Notes: generated by a model not told the origin, from the letters alone. A DNA stretch of 64,000 nucleotides from Leisingera sp. ANG-Vp (GCF_000813725.1 NZ_JWLD01000002.1:186001-250000), one strand, 5' to 3'. Positions 16,072-24,296 are shown, numbered from the stretch's first letter. Numbers and translations: made by a program.

Positions 16072-16400
16072 GGGGTGAATTGAATTTTTAAGTGCCCAAT
16101 GATCACCGTGAGAGGTGGTCGGGGTTAGCAATGCCAATTTTAAAGGGGGTAAGATTTTCGAAAAGTTTTTTTATAATTATTTGTGTTTTTTACAATTATT
16201 TACGGAGAAGGTGAGAAATGAGCGGAGGAATTCCTGTTCGATCCTGCATGGCCGTTAACTATCCTTAAATAATGTTCGCATTATGTTCTTCCTGGGTTCT
16301 AATTTTGTATCACGCGGTTTTTTTGCCCTTTTACACCTTAAGATGGTGTGTTTGGGGGGTGAGGTTCAGCGTGAGAGATATGAGGTGGGAGATCTAGGTG
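16072..16400 (+). promoter_or_regulatory. AT-rich leader of the RTX gene with possible -10 and CtrA-like site
   Basis: No gene is seen here. The stretch is unusually AT-rich for this window and contains TATAAT at 16172-16177, but no convincing -35 hexamer at 17 bases. TTAA-N6-TTAA at 16255-16268 resembles a CtrA box with one base too few between the half sites. A purine-rich site (gaggtgggaga) lies shortly before ATG 16401. The region probably holds the promoter for the RTX gene, independent of the phage operon because of the terminator upstream. Confidence 0.45.
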
Positions 16401-19400
16401 ATGGCTTCTTATTCGCTCAAGGCTACAGGTGCGCAGTCCTTTTATGTCAAGTCAGGGATGTTTGGTGGAAACATAATTGGAGACACGAATGAATTGTCTG
16501 GTGTCCCCGGCGAGGGTTTTCAGGAAGCCGTTGAAAGCTTGGGGTTAACTCGTTTGAGATTTCCGGCTGGAAAGGCTGAAGGTGAAAATATCACAAAACT
16601 AGACCATTCCAAATCAGGCTCAAGTAAGCTGCCGTCAGATTTGGTTCACTACCTGGATTGGATTAAGAAAACTGGCACGGAAACTACTTTGGTCATCCCC
16701 GCGCTTCAAGAGAAATCCAGCAATGAAGACCTTCGTGAGTGGTCGAAACTTGTACTCGATTACATGGGGGATGATGCCGGTCTCATCGTTGCCTATGAGA
16801 TTGGGAACGAATACTGGGGGACTGCAGACGAAGTCGAGTATGGAAATAACGCTAGGGAAATCATCAGCTCTCTTCAGGAGAGTATGGATGATGACGGCAT
16901 TGCTCACGATCCTGGCATCTGGATTCAAACTGCGAACACAGCTGGTTCGTCATCAAACTACAAGGGCACCAAAGTTGGGTCTGTGAGTGACAATGACGCT
17001 ATCCTTGCACTTGGTACTTGGGATATTGATGATAGGCCTTCCGATTGGCAAGACGGCCAAAGTGCAAGCCAGTTCTACAACGCCCTAAACTCTTACGAAA
17101 AGAGTGTTGTCAAAGCAAATCTCGAGCTTCTAGAGCAACTGGATGAGGATCATGACATTTCGAACGGCTTCCAAGCCGGCGCGGCCGGTTGGGGTGTCGA
17201 CGGCATTGTCGCACATTACTACTATAATAAAACGCAAATTGGATTTGGCAGCGACGACGATGCCTGGGAAAATAACTATTTGAACCTTCGGTTTTCTGTA
17301 TGGGAAGCGATGTTGCCAAAGAGCGTCGACGTTCAGGTGACGGAATGGAACGTTCGTGCACGCCACGCGAGTGAAACTGGGTTGAAGTCTGCCGGGGTTA
17401 TCCAGGAGCAATTTCAAAACATGTTGGAAATGGGTGTCGATGGCGCCGACTTTTGGGCAGTAAGGCACAATACCACAACGGCAGTGGCAGGAGATCACAG
17501 GGATGAGAACTCCATCTCACTCACGCCTTCAGGATATATGTTTAATTACATGAGTGAAAGCCTATCTGGCAATGGAAGTGATTTGATGTCCACCCTGGAT
17601 GTTTCAGGTTACGAAAGTGAAAACTTCGAAGTTAACGTTTACGAGAGTGATTACAAAACCGTAATTTACGTTACCTCTCGGTCTGAAGTTTTCGATCAGA
17701 AGATAAACTTGGACATTAGTAAGATTACTAATGGAGCGTACAACTGGACCGGCCGCCATGTTGGTATCGATCCATCCAGCTCCGACGGGCTCAGCGAACA
17801 TTGGGCATACGATTCAGATGGTCAGGAGATATCAGGTACGAGAACGAAACGGCGCGAGATCTCTGCGGAAGAGAGGGTCGAATTGCGTGAATTGCTTGGT
17901 AGCAGTCTTGCAGATGATCATATTAAGATTGGGGACGATGGCGAATACTTAACTTATCTTCCTGATGTGAATGGTATCATACCGAAGGTTGCCAATCCAA
18001 AAACACTCTCAGACTTTTACTTTGCCACTGAGTCTGATGTTTTGGCGCTCGAAACCAAGCTTTCGAAAAGCGACTTAGGTAACAGCGATCAGAATTTGTC
18101 GGTCGAGTTGGATCCCTTTGAGTTTGTGGAGATCACCGTTGATACCACTCGAAGGGTCAATGGTACCAGCGGCAATGAATTTCTGGAGGGAGATTGGGGA
18201 AGGGACGACATTCGCGGAGATAGCGGAAATGATACGCTGCGAGGAGGGGGAGGCAACGATACGCTGTTCGGAGCTTTCGATTCTGATCGTCTTGAGGGTG
18301 AACAAGGTCGCGACTTGCTGGCAGGAGGAGCAGGCCAGGACACACTTTTAGGTCAAACTGGACATGACACTCTACGCGGTGGCCTGGGTGATGATCGGCT
18401 TTGGGGAGGTCTGCAAGGCGACCGCCTACATGGTGAAGCCGGAGCTGATCTGCTTTATGGACAGGGCGGCTTCGACATTCTGTGGGGAGGCTGGGGCAAT
18501 GACCGGTTGTATGGCGGAAATGACGGAGATCAGCTTTTCGGCGGTTTGCATAATGATCGTCTTGAGGGGCAAGACGGCAATGACTGGCTGGAAGGTGGAG
18601 ACGGTTGGGACACACTACTTGGAGGCCAGGACGACGATCGGCTTTGGGGTGGCTTGATGGGAGACCGGCTCTTTGGTGAAGCTGGAGCAGACATTTTGTT
18701 TGGACAAGCAGGGTACGATGTATTGTGGGGAGGCTGGGGTGACGACCGGCTGTACGGTGGTACCGAAGGAGACCGGCTTTTTGGGGGGCAGGGTCGAGAT
18801 CGTCTTGAGGGGCAAGATGGAAATGACTGGATGGAAGGCGGCGACGGATGGGACACGTTGCTGGGCGGCACGGATAACGACAGCATCTGGGGCGGCGCGA
18901 AGAGTGACCGCTTGCACGGTGAAGCTGGGGCGGATCTACTGTCGGGAGGAGATGGGTTTGACATTCTGTGGGGAGGTTGGGGTAACGACCGGCTGTATGG
19001 TGGTGCTGATGGCGACCAGCTTTTTGGAGGGCTGCATCAGGATCGTCTAGAAGGGCAAGATGGCAATGACTGGCTGGAAGGTGGCGAGGGGCAGGATACA
19101 CTGCTGGGCCAATTCGGACAGGACATGCTGCGCGGCGGTAATGGTAACGATCGGTTATGGGGAGGAAAGGGTAACGATCGCTTGCAGGGTGGAAATGGCG
19201 CCGATAGTCTTTATGGCCAAGTTGGAAATGATACGCTTTGGGGTGGAGAGGGCAGGGATCTGTTGTACGGCGGTGCCGGAGCTGACGTCTTTGTTTTCGA
19301 GGCGAAACATGGTTCCGATACCATTTCCGATTTCACACGGGATAGCGATCTGATCGATCTCAATGGGCTGGCAAACGGTTTCTTTGACCTGAACTTCAGT

Positions 19401-19499
19401 TCCAGTGGCAACGGCACATTGATCCACACTGGTGGAGGGCAGATCCTATTGGAAGGGATCCAGCCATTTCAGCTCGACGAAGGGGATTTTCTTTTCTAG
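16401..19499 (+). CDS. Secreted RTX protein with clan GH-A-like glycosidase N-terminus
   Basis: The 1032-residue product (start ATG 16401; GTG 16398 is the in-frame alternative) has no Sec signal peptide. Residues about 1-400 resemble a clan GH-A barrel: RLRFPAGK near 51-58, an Asn-Glu acid/base motif EIGNEYWG with Glu137, and a nucleophile motif VTEWN with Glu315. Residues about 590-970 are some 40 calcium-binding nonapeptides (GGxGxDxLx), and the end (DVFVFEAKHGSDTISDF ... DEGDFLF) is the usual type I secretion C-terminus. It probably leaves the cell through a T1SS encoded elsewhere and folds on calcium binding. The substrate is unknown. Its N-terminal DNA is less GC-rich than the phage genes (28/60 hand-counted at 16681-16740 versus 40/60 at 1261-1320), a sign of separate origin. 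Confidence 0.85.
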   Translation: MASYSLKATGAQSFYVKSGMFGGNIIGDTNELSGVPGEGFQEAVESLGLTRLRFPAGKAEGENITKLDHSKSGSSKLPSDLVHYLDWIKKTGTETTLVIPALQEKSSNEDLREWSKLVLDYMGDDAGLIVAYEIGNEYWGTADEVEYGNNAREIISSLQESMDDDGIAHDPGIWIQTANTAGSSSNYKGTKVGSVSDNDAILALGTWDIDDRPSDWQDGQSASQFYNALNSYEKSVVKANLELLEQLDEDHDISNGFQAGAAGWGVDGIVAHYYYNKTQIGFGSDDDAWENNYLNLRFSVWEAMLPKSVDVQVTEWNVRARHASETGLKSAGVIQEQFQNMLEMGVDGADFWAVRHNTTTAVAGDHRDENSISLTPSGYMFNYMSESLSGNGSDLMSTLDVSGYESENFEVNVYESDYKTVIYVTSRSEVFDQKINLDISKITNGAYNWTGRHVGIDPSSSDGLSEHWAYDSDGQEISGTRTKRREISAEERVELRELLGSSLADDHIKIGDDGEYLTYLPDVNGIIPKVANPKTLSDFYFATESDVLALETKLSKSDLGNSDQNLSVELDPFEFVEITVDTTRRVNGTSGNEFLEGDWGRDDIRGDSGNDTLRGGGGNDTLFGAFDSDRLEGEQGRDLLAGGAGQDTLLGQTGHDTLRGGLGDDRLWGGLQGDRLHGEAGADLLYGQGGFDILWGGWGNDRLYGGNDGDQLFGGLHNDRLEGQDGNDWLEGGDGWDTLLGGQDDDRLWGGLMGDRLFGEAGADILFGQAGYDVLWGGWGDDRLYGGTEGDRLFGGQGRDRLEGQDGNDWMEGGDGWDTLLGGTDNDSIWGGAKSDRLHGEAGADLLSGGDGFDILWGGWGNDRLYGGADGDQLFGGLHQDRLEGQDGNDWLEGGEGQDTLLGQFGQDMLRGGNGNDRLWGGKGNDRLQGGNGADSLYGQVGNDTLWGGEGRDLLYGGAGADVFVFEAKHGSDTISDFTRDSDLIDLNGLANGFFDLNFSSSGNGTLIHTGGGQILLEGIQPFQLDEGDFLF
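18393..19121 (+). repeat. Three tandem 243-bp repeats inside the RTX domain
   Basis: Copies lie at 18393-18635, 18636-18878 and 18879-19121. Each encodes nine nonapeptides (81 residues) in the same order, opening with DRLWGG or DSIWGG, passing through GEAGAD, DxLWGGWG and DRLEGQDGNDW, and closing with DTLLG. Simpler nonapeptides flank the block. The order is conserved between copies, so the array grew by duplicating a nine-repeat unit rather than single repeats. Confidence 0.85.
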
Positions 19500-20512
19500 G
19501 TTGCTGATTGGTCTGTTCTGAAATGTTCCAGGCTCGCTGTGGGCTGATTTCAGTTAGCAAAGTAAGGTTCTCTGAAGACTTCGCGGCCGTACAGAATTTG
19601 GCCAAGATTTCTTCAGGGTGAGCTAGTCTCATCGGCCTGCATAGACAGTGGTTTTGTAGCAGCGTTTCCAAATGAGGATGAGCACTGGAGTGTTGCAACA
19701 AGGATGCGCCTGAACCAGGCAAGCTTGGCGACAGTACCGATCGAGAAACTACCGAAGGCGATTACTGCTTTGGAAGCGGCTCGGCACTATCCATGAACAC
19801 CGGGCAATAGTTATCAGCAAAACAACGATGCATTAACGATGTTTGATCTCGCTGTTAATCCCTGCTTAACTTTCGAGCGGCAAATTTGATCGTACTTGAG
19901 CTTCGTCTGTCGTCAAGCACCCAAAATGCACACTAGATCATCCGGTAACCTCTGGTTGGGCAGTTGTGGCTGGTGTTCTTTCAAGAGTGTATCCGACAGC
20001 CAAATCGCCTGTGGGTGGGATGATTTAGGAGCCTTAATGAGATGTACGTTTTTCGTAGCGGAAGTATCGTCGGAATCAGCCCAGAGAAGTCTGGGCAAGC
20101 TCTTCCCGAAGTTGATGGCGACTGGGTGCTTGTCCCCCATGCCCGCGGTCAGGGAACATCTATTCAGGAACATGTTAGGGCTTCAAATTCCCCGAACCAA
20201 CCTAGTTGTGAAAAGTGCTCAGACAGTGGCGACGAGTTCCTTGATGCTCTTATCGACGGGTTGAACACTCATTCGTTCTTACGGCTCATGGGGTGGCTCC
20301 AGACGCAAGGTTATCAGGTAAGAACTTCGGAAGATGTGACTATGGCGAACGAACGTGGTCCTGGACCCGACTGAAGGGCTTCTGCTGTTCTTCCAGAGTA
20401 ATGGTTGCTGCGCGAACCAAAACGTTGTGCCACTCCCACATTCACCCTTTGTTTCTGTTTTGTCTGCGGGAGAGAATTTCCGTAAGCTTTTGAAAAGAAA
20501 TAGATTCGGCAG
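19500..20512 (+). other. About 1 kb with no convincing gene between the RTX gene and the att scar
   Basis: Several open frames exist on both strands (for example 19896-20264 plus, 20042-20374 plus, 19913-20173 minus), but they overlap one another and lack binding sites or recognisable motifs. I cannot identify transposase, integrase or repressor sequence. The stretch could be decayed phage or island DNA or could hold an untranslated RNA. A consensus CtrA-type box lies at 19855-19869. Confidence 0.5.
19855..19869. promoter_or_regulatory. CtrA-box-like site TTAA-N7-TTAA
   Basis: Two TTAA half sites are separated by exactly seven bases (tccctgc) and followed by C, the consensus bound by the alphaproteobacterial cell-cycle regulator CtrA. 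It sits about 360 bases downstream of the RTX stop, with no clear gene start beside it. A single site can occur by chance, so this is only a candidate. Confidence 0.4.
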
Positions 20513-20569
20513 AATTCAAAATCCCCCGCTGGTGACAGCGTGCCGGTTCGAGTCCGGCCTTGGGTACCA
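20513..20569 (+). repeat. attachment-site scar: 3' fragment of tRNA-Leu(CAA)
   Basis: The sequence carries the 3' side of the anticodon arm (ttcaaaatcccc), a class II variable arm (CGCTG-gtga-CAGCG, 20527-20540), a T arm (GCCGG/CCGGC around TTCGAGT), the 3' acceptor strand CTTGGGT, discriminator A and CCA at 20567-20569. The D arm and the 5' acceptor strand are missing: the bases before 20513 do not pair with either stem. This is a truncated tRNA-Leu whose anticodon loop fits CAA. Such a fragment is the normal distal att site when a phage integrates into a tRNA 3' end and restores the intact gene at the other end. Confidence 0.8.
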
Positions 20570-20571
20570 AC

Positions 20572-20618
20572 AAAAACAAGGGCCTGCAGCGTGTTCTTGC
20601 TGTGGGCCCTTGTTTTGT
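20572..20618 (+). terminator. Terminator following the tRNA-Leu fragment
   Basis: AACAAGGGCC (20575-20584) pairs with GGCCCTTGTT (20605-20614) and is followed by more T. It was presumably the terminator of the original tRNA-Leu gene and now lies on the host side of the prophage junction. Confidence 0.75.
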
Positions 20619-21165
20619 CTTTCAACGACTCCCTCATTATGTCCCGCTGTTGTGTCCAAGGTGTCAGAAGGCAGCCTTGCGGCGTTCTGCCGAATTTTAG
20701 GCGTCATGTGGGACGGCGTTGATTTCCTCGGCGTCCCTTTGCGGGGCGGATGCTTCCAAGTGCATTTGCTGAAAGCATGGCCGAGCCCCCGGCAGGCTGT
20801 TCCGTGTGAGTGGCCTTGCCGTGAGGCTCCCACCGGGGGCAAGCCGGCCCCCCGGCGGACCAACCCAACTTCTACAGTATCACATTCCATTCAATTCACT
20901 CAGAGCCAATTGTTTGAAAGGACGCTCTCGAAACCGTTCACGGCACCGGCACCGGCACCGGCACCGGCGTCGGCACGCTCAGAGTTCTGGCCATAAAGAG
21001 ATAGCAGAGCAGCAGGCTGACCGTGCATCTGCTCCTGCCAAGCAGCCCAAGGCTCTCAGAGCTCCTCAGGTAAACGTTGTGCAATAGGCAATTGTGCAAG
21101 CTTACTTGGCAGACTAGCTGCCCTTCGACCTTGATCGGGTTTGGGCTTGCTGCTCGCAGAGCCCT
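20619..21165 (+). other. Host intergenic region without a convincing gene
   Basis: No credible gene is seen: the long plus-strand frame through here starts inside the prophage and crosses the tRNA scar and terminator. The stretch contains a perfect 8-bp inverted repeat GCCCCCGG/CCGGGGGC (20785-20792 and 20833-20840) and a short hexamer array at 20941-20976. It lies downstream of the minus-strand peptidase gene. Confidence 0.5.
20941..20976 (+). repeat. Hexanucleotide microsatellite, six CGGCAC units
   Basis: Units 1-4 and 6 are CGGCAC; unit 5 is CGGCGT. Arrays of this kind change length by slippage. No gene reads through it convincingly. Confidence 0.8.
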
Positions 21166-22212
21166 TCATTTCAAGGTTTTGCCGAGTACTCGAAGCCAGT
21201 TGCCATGGCAAAGTTTGGTCATGAGTTCATCACCATATCCGCGTGCTTTCATTGCTTTGCGAAGCATGGGAAGGCCAGAGATGTCCTTGATGGCTGCAGG
21301 CACCGTCGCGCCGTCAAAGTCGGCACCAAGTCCGACGCGGTTTTCACCCAGTACTCCGATCAGGTGGTCCAAGTGCTCTATCATGCGAGAGACAGGTGTT
21401 TCCGGATCCATCCGGCCGTCCCCTCGCAGAAAGGCAACCGCAAAGTTCAAGCCGACCATGCCGTCGCTGTCACGGATGGCGTGAAGCTGCCTGTCGGTCA
21501 GGTTTCGGCTGTGCGGGCACAGGGCATGGGGGTTGGAGTGGGTCGCAACAAGCGGTTTGCTGCTATGGCGGGCAACATCCCAAAACCCGGCTTCATTCAG
21601 ATGAGACAGATCGATCATCATCCCAAGATCATTGCATTTTTCAACCAGGCGGATGCCATCTTCCGTAAGCCCCGGGCCGGTGTCCGGGCTGCCCGGAAAC
21701 CGGAAGGGAACGCCGTGGCCAAATATCGTCGGACGGCTCCAGACCGGTCCCAGCGACCGCAGCCCGGCAGCATAGAGCACGTCCAGCATATGAAAGTCGG
21801 GGTCTATGGCTTCGGCGCCCTCCATGTGCATCACCGCGGCCATGATGCCATCTTGCATGGCACTGCGGATGTCAGCAGCCGAACGGCAGATCCGCAGGCC
21901 CCCTTGCGTTTCCAGCCGTGTCAGTATGGCAGCCTGGGCCAGGGCGGTTCTGGCGGCCCGCGGCCAGTCGACGGCAGGCGGCAACGGCAAGTCGTAGCTC
22001 TCTGCCATCATGTCTTCCATGAAGGAGGCATCACCATCGCCGGGGACAAAAATGGCAAAGAAACCGCCGCAGAATCCACCCGCCTTGGCCTTTTCCAGAT
22101 CGATATGGTGACCGCCGCCGCCAAGAAAGCCGCTGCCGCCGGCCAGGACGTTTCCAGACTGGATTTGCAGCAGCAGGTCGTTGTGGCCGTCAAAGATCAG
22201 CGGGTGCTTCAT
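21166..22212 (-). CDS. Membrane-dipeptidase-type metallopeptidase, M19 family
   Basis: The 348-residue protein has the M19 metal-binding pattern: DGHND near the N-terminus, the bridging Glu in MHMEGAEA, DLSHLNE and THSNPHA for the two His positions, and GLGADFDGA near the end. The family hydrolyses dipeptides, often with D-residues or modified amino acids, using two zinc ions. No signal peptide is present, so this member should be cytoplasmic. It lies 28 bases after the aldolase gene and is the last gene of an operon beginning with mtnA. The substrate is unknown, and the link with the methylthioribose genes is unexplained. Confidence 0.85.
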   Translation of the reverse strand: MKHPLIFDGHNDLLLQIQSGNVLAGGSGFLGGGGHHIDLEKAKAGGFCGGFFAIFVPGDGDASFMEDMMAESYDLPLPPAVDWPRAARTALAQAAILTRLETQGGLRICRSAADIRSAMQDGIMAAVMHMEGAEAIDPDFHMLDVLYAAGLRSLGPVWSRPTIFGHGVPFRFPGSPDTGPGLTEDGIRLVEKCNDLGMMIDLSHLNEAGFWDVARHSSKPLVATHSNPHALCPHSRNLTDRQLHAIRDSDGMVGLNFAVAFLRGDGRMDPETPVSRMIEHLDHLIGVLGENRVGLGADFDGATVPAAIKDISGLPMLRKAMKARGYGDELMTKLCHGNWLRVLGKTLK

Positions 22213-22240
22213 TGTCCCTCCAGCATAAAACCTTCCAGGG

Positions 22241-22915
22241 TCAGCGGCTGTCCTTCAGCCCGTAGTCAGCGAAGGCGGCGATGACCTCGGCCATTTCCTC
22301 CTCGCTGAGGATGTGCGGTTGACCAAGCGTGAGGCTGGCCGCATAACCCTTTGCAAGTGTTTCAAGTTCCACCATTCGCCACAGGGCGCGCGGCAAGCTT
22401 TCTCCGGTGCTGACGGCGCCATGATTTGCCATCAGGCAAGCGCTGCGCTCCTGCAGGGCGAGGATGATACTGTCCGACAGCTGCTGGCTGCCGAACAGAG
22501 CGTAATCTGCAACCGGCACGTCATTCCCGCCAAAAGCGGCCACCATGTAATGGCAGGCAGGAATTTCCTGCCGGTTCATCGCTAGAGCACTGCAATAGAC
22601 CGGGTGAGCGTGGACAACCGCGTTGACTGAGGGCTTTGCCTGCAGGATCGCCAAATGAAACGGCCATTCGGTTGAAGGCTTCAGCTGGCCCTCCGGCGGG
22701 GAGCTGCCGTCTAGCGGCATCTGTACAAGCATCTCCGGCGTCATTTTTTCATAGGGCACCCCAGAGGGGGTGATCAGCATATGGCCGCCCGCACGAACCG
22801 AGATGTTGCCAGAGGTGCCCTGGTTTATGCCGGCAGAATTCATTTCCAGGCAAGCGTCAATGACGGCCTGCCGCAGTCCGGTATTGTCCTGATACGGCGG
22901 TTTCACTTGCGGCAC
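22241..22915 (-). CDS. Class II aldolase/adducin family, probable 5-deoxy- or methylthio-ribulose-1-phosphate aldolase
   Basis: GTG 22915, four bases beyond the mtnA stop, is chosen as start (224 residues); the TTG at 22963 would lie inside mtnA. The protein shows the class II aldolase features: GTSGNISVR near residue 35, TPSGVPYEKM, the zinc-binding HAHPVYCSALA and a third His in ANHGAVSTG. The partner MtnA makes a ribulose-1-phosphate, so this enzyme is best read as the aldolase that splits it to dihydroxyacetone phosphate and an aldehyde, as in the MTA/5'-deoxyadenosine DHAP shunt. Fuculose phosphate aldolase is the alternative. Kinase or phosphorylase steps are not in this window. Confidence 0.78.
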   Translation of the reverse strand: MPQVKPPYQDNTGLRQAVIDACLEMNSAGINQGTSGNISVRAGGHMLITPSGVPYEKMTPEMLVQMPLDGSSPPEGQLKPSTEWPFHLAILQAKPSVNAVVHAHPVYCSALAMNRQEIPACHYMVAAFGGNDVPVADYALFGSQQLSDSIILALQERSACLMANHGAVSTGESLPRALWRMVELETLAKGYAASLTLGQPHILSEEEMAEVIAAFADYGLKDSR

Positions 22916-22919
22916 CGGG

Positions 22920-24026
22920 TCAGGCGGATTTGGCGGCGGCCATTTCAGGGAACAGGCCTGCAAGCCCTTCCTCGGAAGCGTCGCAAATCCCGCGTTCGGT
23001 GATCAGGCCGGTGACCAGCCGGTTCGGCGTCACGTCAAAGGCAGGGTTGCCGCCGGGCGTGCCATCCGGCGTGACCTGAACCACGCCAATTCCGCCATCT
23101 TCGGTTTTGCCTTGAACATGGGTGATTTCACGTTCGCTGCGCTCTTCGATCGGAATTTCCGCCACGCCGTCGGAGACAGTCCAGTCGATGGTCGGCGAAG
23201 GCAGGGCGACATAGAAGGGCACACCGTTATCTTTGGCTGCCAAGGCTTTGAGATACGTGCCGATTTTGTTGCAAACGTCACCGCGGCGGGTGGTGCGGTC
23301 GGTGCCGGTGATCACCAGGTCGACTTGCCCGTGCTGCATCAGGTGGCCGCCTGCATTGTCGGTGATATAGCTGTGGCTGATGCCGTGGCTGCCCAGCTCC
23401 CAGGAGGTCAGAGCGCCCTGGTTGCGGGGGCGGGTTTCATCGACCCAGACATGGATCGGGATGCCCGCGTCATGGGCTTGGTACATCGGGCTGGTGGCCG
23501 TGCCCCAGTCGACGGTTGCAATCCAGCCGGCGTTGCAGTGGGTCAGCAGCCGGACCGGCTCGCCCGCGGGTTTCTTTGCTGCGATCTCCTTGATCAGTTC
23601 CAGGCCATGGGAACCAATGCTGCGGTTGATCTCCACATCCTCATCAGCAATTTCATGCGCCAAAGCCAGGGCAGCCGCCGCGCGCTCACTCTCCGCCAGC
23701 GGGCGCAGGTGGTTGCGGCAGCGGTCCAGCGCCCAGCGCAGATTGATGGCGGTGGGGCGGGTTGCGTTGAGGAAACTCCAAGCATGGTCCATAGCCGCAT
23801 CCGACGGATCCTGACGCATTGCCAGCGCCATGCCATAGGCCGCGGTGGCGCCGATCAGCGGCGCACCGCGCACCCGCATCTCCACAATGGCATCTGCGAA
23901 GTCCTGCAGGGTGTTCACAGGCTGGACGCGGAAATCATGCGGCAGCCACCGCTGGTCGATGATCTCCAGCACGTCGTCTTTGTGATTCCACCAAAGCGAG
24001 CGGTAATGCGTGCCATTCACTTTCAT
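22920..24026 (-). CDS. mtnA: S-methyl-5-thioribose-1-phosphate isomerase
   Basis: ATG 24026 is preceded by aaggggaa at good spacing and gives 368 residues, the normal length; an upstream in-frame start at 24050 is less likely. Family hallmarks are [19 protein letters not shown], the catalytic Cys in [24 protein letters not shown] and the Asp in [20 protein letters not shown]. The enzyme converts methylthioribose-1-phosphate to the ribulose form in the salvage of 5'-methylthioadenosine. The next gene downstream is a class II aldolase instead of mtnB/mtnC-type dehydratase genes, which suggests the shorter DHAP-type route. The RND efflux operon starts divergently 270 bases away. Confidence 0.9.
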   Translation of the reverse strand: MKVNGTHYRSLWWNHKDDVLEIIDQRWLPHDFRVQPVNTLQDFADAIVEMRVRGAPLIGATAAYGMALAMRQDPSDAAMDHAWSFLNATRPTAINLRWALDRCRNHLRPLAESERAAAALALAHEIADEDVEINRSIGSHGLELIKEIAAKKPAGEPVRLLTHCNAGWIATVDWGTATSPMYQAHDAGIPIHVWVDETRPRNQGALTSWELGSHGISHSYITDNAGGHLMQHGQVDLVITGTDRTTRRGDVCNKIGTYLKALAAKDNGVPFYVALPSPTIDWTVSDGVAEIPIEERSEREITHVQGKTEDGGIGVVQVTPDGTPGGNPAFDVTPNRLVTGLITERGICDASEEGLAGLFPEMAAAKSA

Positions 24027-24149
24027 CGGAGGTTCCCCTTCCCAAATCAATTCCGCAGCGAGGGTGCCCGGTGCCGGGCTCGGCTACCGGTTTCCCTGAA
24101 TTGGCCGCTGCGTGCAAGGTTTCGATGAAGCCCGGGTAAAAAAGTATAG

Positions 24150-24164
24150 TTTCCGCGGCGGAAA
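24150..24164. promoter_or_regulatory. Palindrome between divergent mtnA and RND operons (possible operator)
   Basis: TTTCCG and CGGAAA form a perfect inverted repeat around CGG. Efflux genes are often controlled by a TetR-type repressor binding such sites, but no regulator gene is adjacent, so this is only a candidate. Confidence 0.35.
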
Positions 24165-24296
24165 GCCTGCCTTTGGACGTGTGCAACTTGCAGAAGAGAC
24201 CTGCACGTTATTCAATGCGATTAACGGTTTGGATACAAAGCGGCGGCCCGCAGCAAAGGCCGCCCGGATTTTTCTGGCAGATTGAAAGGCTCAGTA

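Larger units (their letters stand above)
1..20569 (+). mobile_element. Right-hand part of a siphovirus-type prophage inserted at tRNA-Leu(CAA)
   Basis: Contiguous plus-strand phage late genes run from a head protein at the left edge through capsid, neck, tail and lysis genes to a terminator at 16034-16071. Cargo DNA of lower GC follows and ends at a 3' tRNA-Leu fragment (20513-20569), the usual scar left by tyrosine-integrase insertion. The tail genes (tube, frameshifting chaperone, long tape measure, no sheath) point to a long flexible non-contractile tail. Early genes, terminase, portal and integrase are not seen and should lie upstream of base 1. The left boundary is therefore unknown, and whether the element is inducible cannot be judged here. 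The right boundary is inferred from the tRNA fragment. Confidence 0.85.

Noticed and set aside
18157-19101. Minus-strand frame of 314 codons opposite the RTX repeats
   Set aside because: Its His/Pro-rich repetition simply mirrors the plus-strand nonapeptide codons.
18393-19121. CRISPR-like array
   Set aside because: The 243-bp repeats are contiguous coding DNA for calcium-binding nonapeptides, without unique spacers.
19500-20512. Insertion sequence or transposase remnant
   Set aside because: No DDE or other transposase motif and no terminal inverted repeats could be found; left as unassigned DNA.
20516-20890. Minus-strand frame of 124 codons across the tRNA-Leu fragment
   Set aside because: Its C-terminal part is the antisense translation of the tRNA arms (PDSNRHAV), a well known false protein; no ribosome binding site.
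20355-20996. Plus-strand frame of 213 codons spanning the prophage junction
   Set aside because: It runs through the tRNA fragment, its terminator and the hexamer array; no motif or start site.
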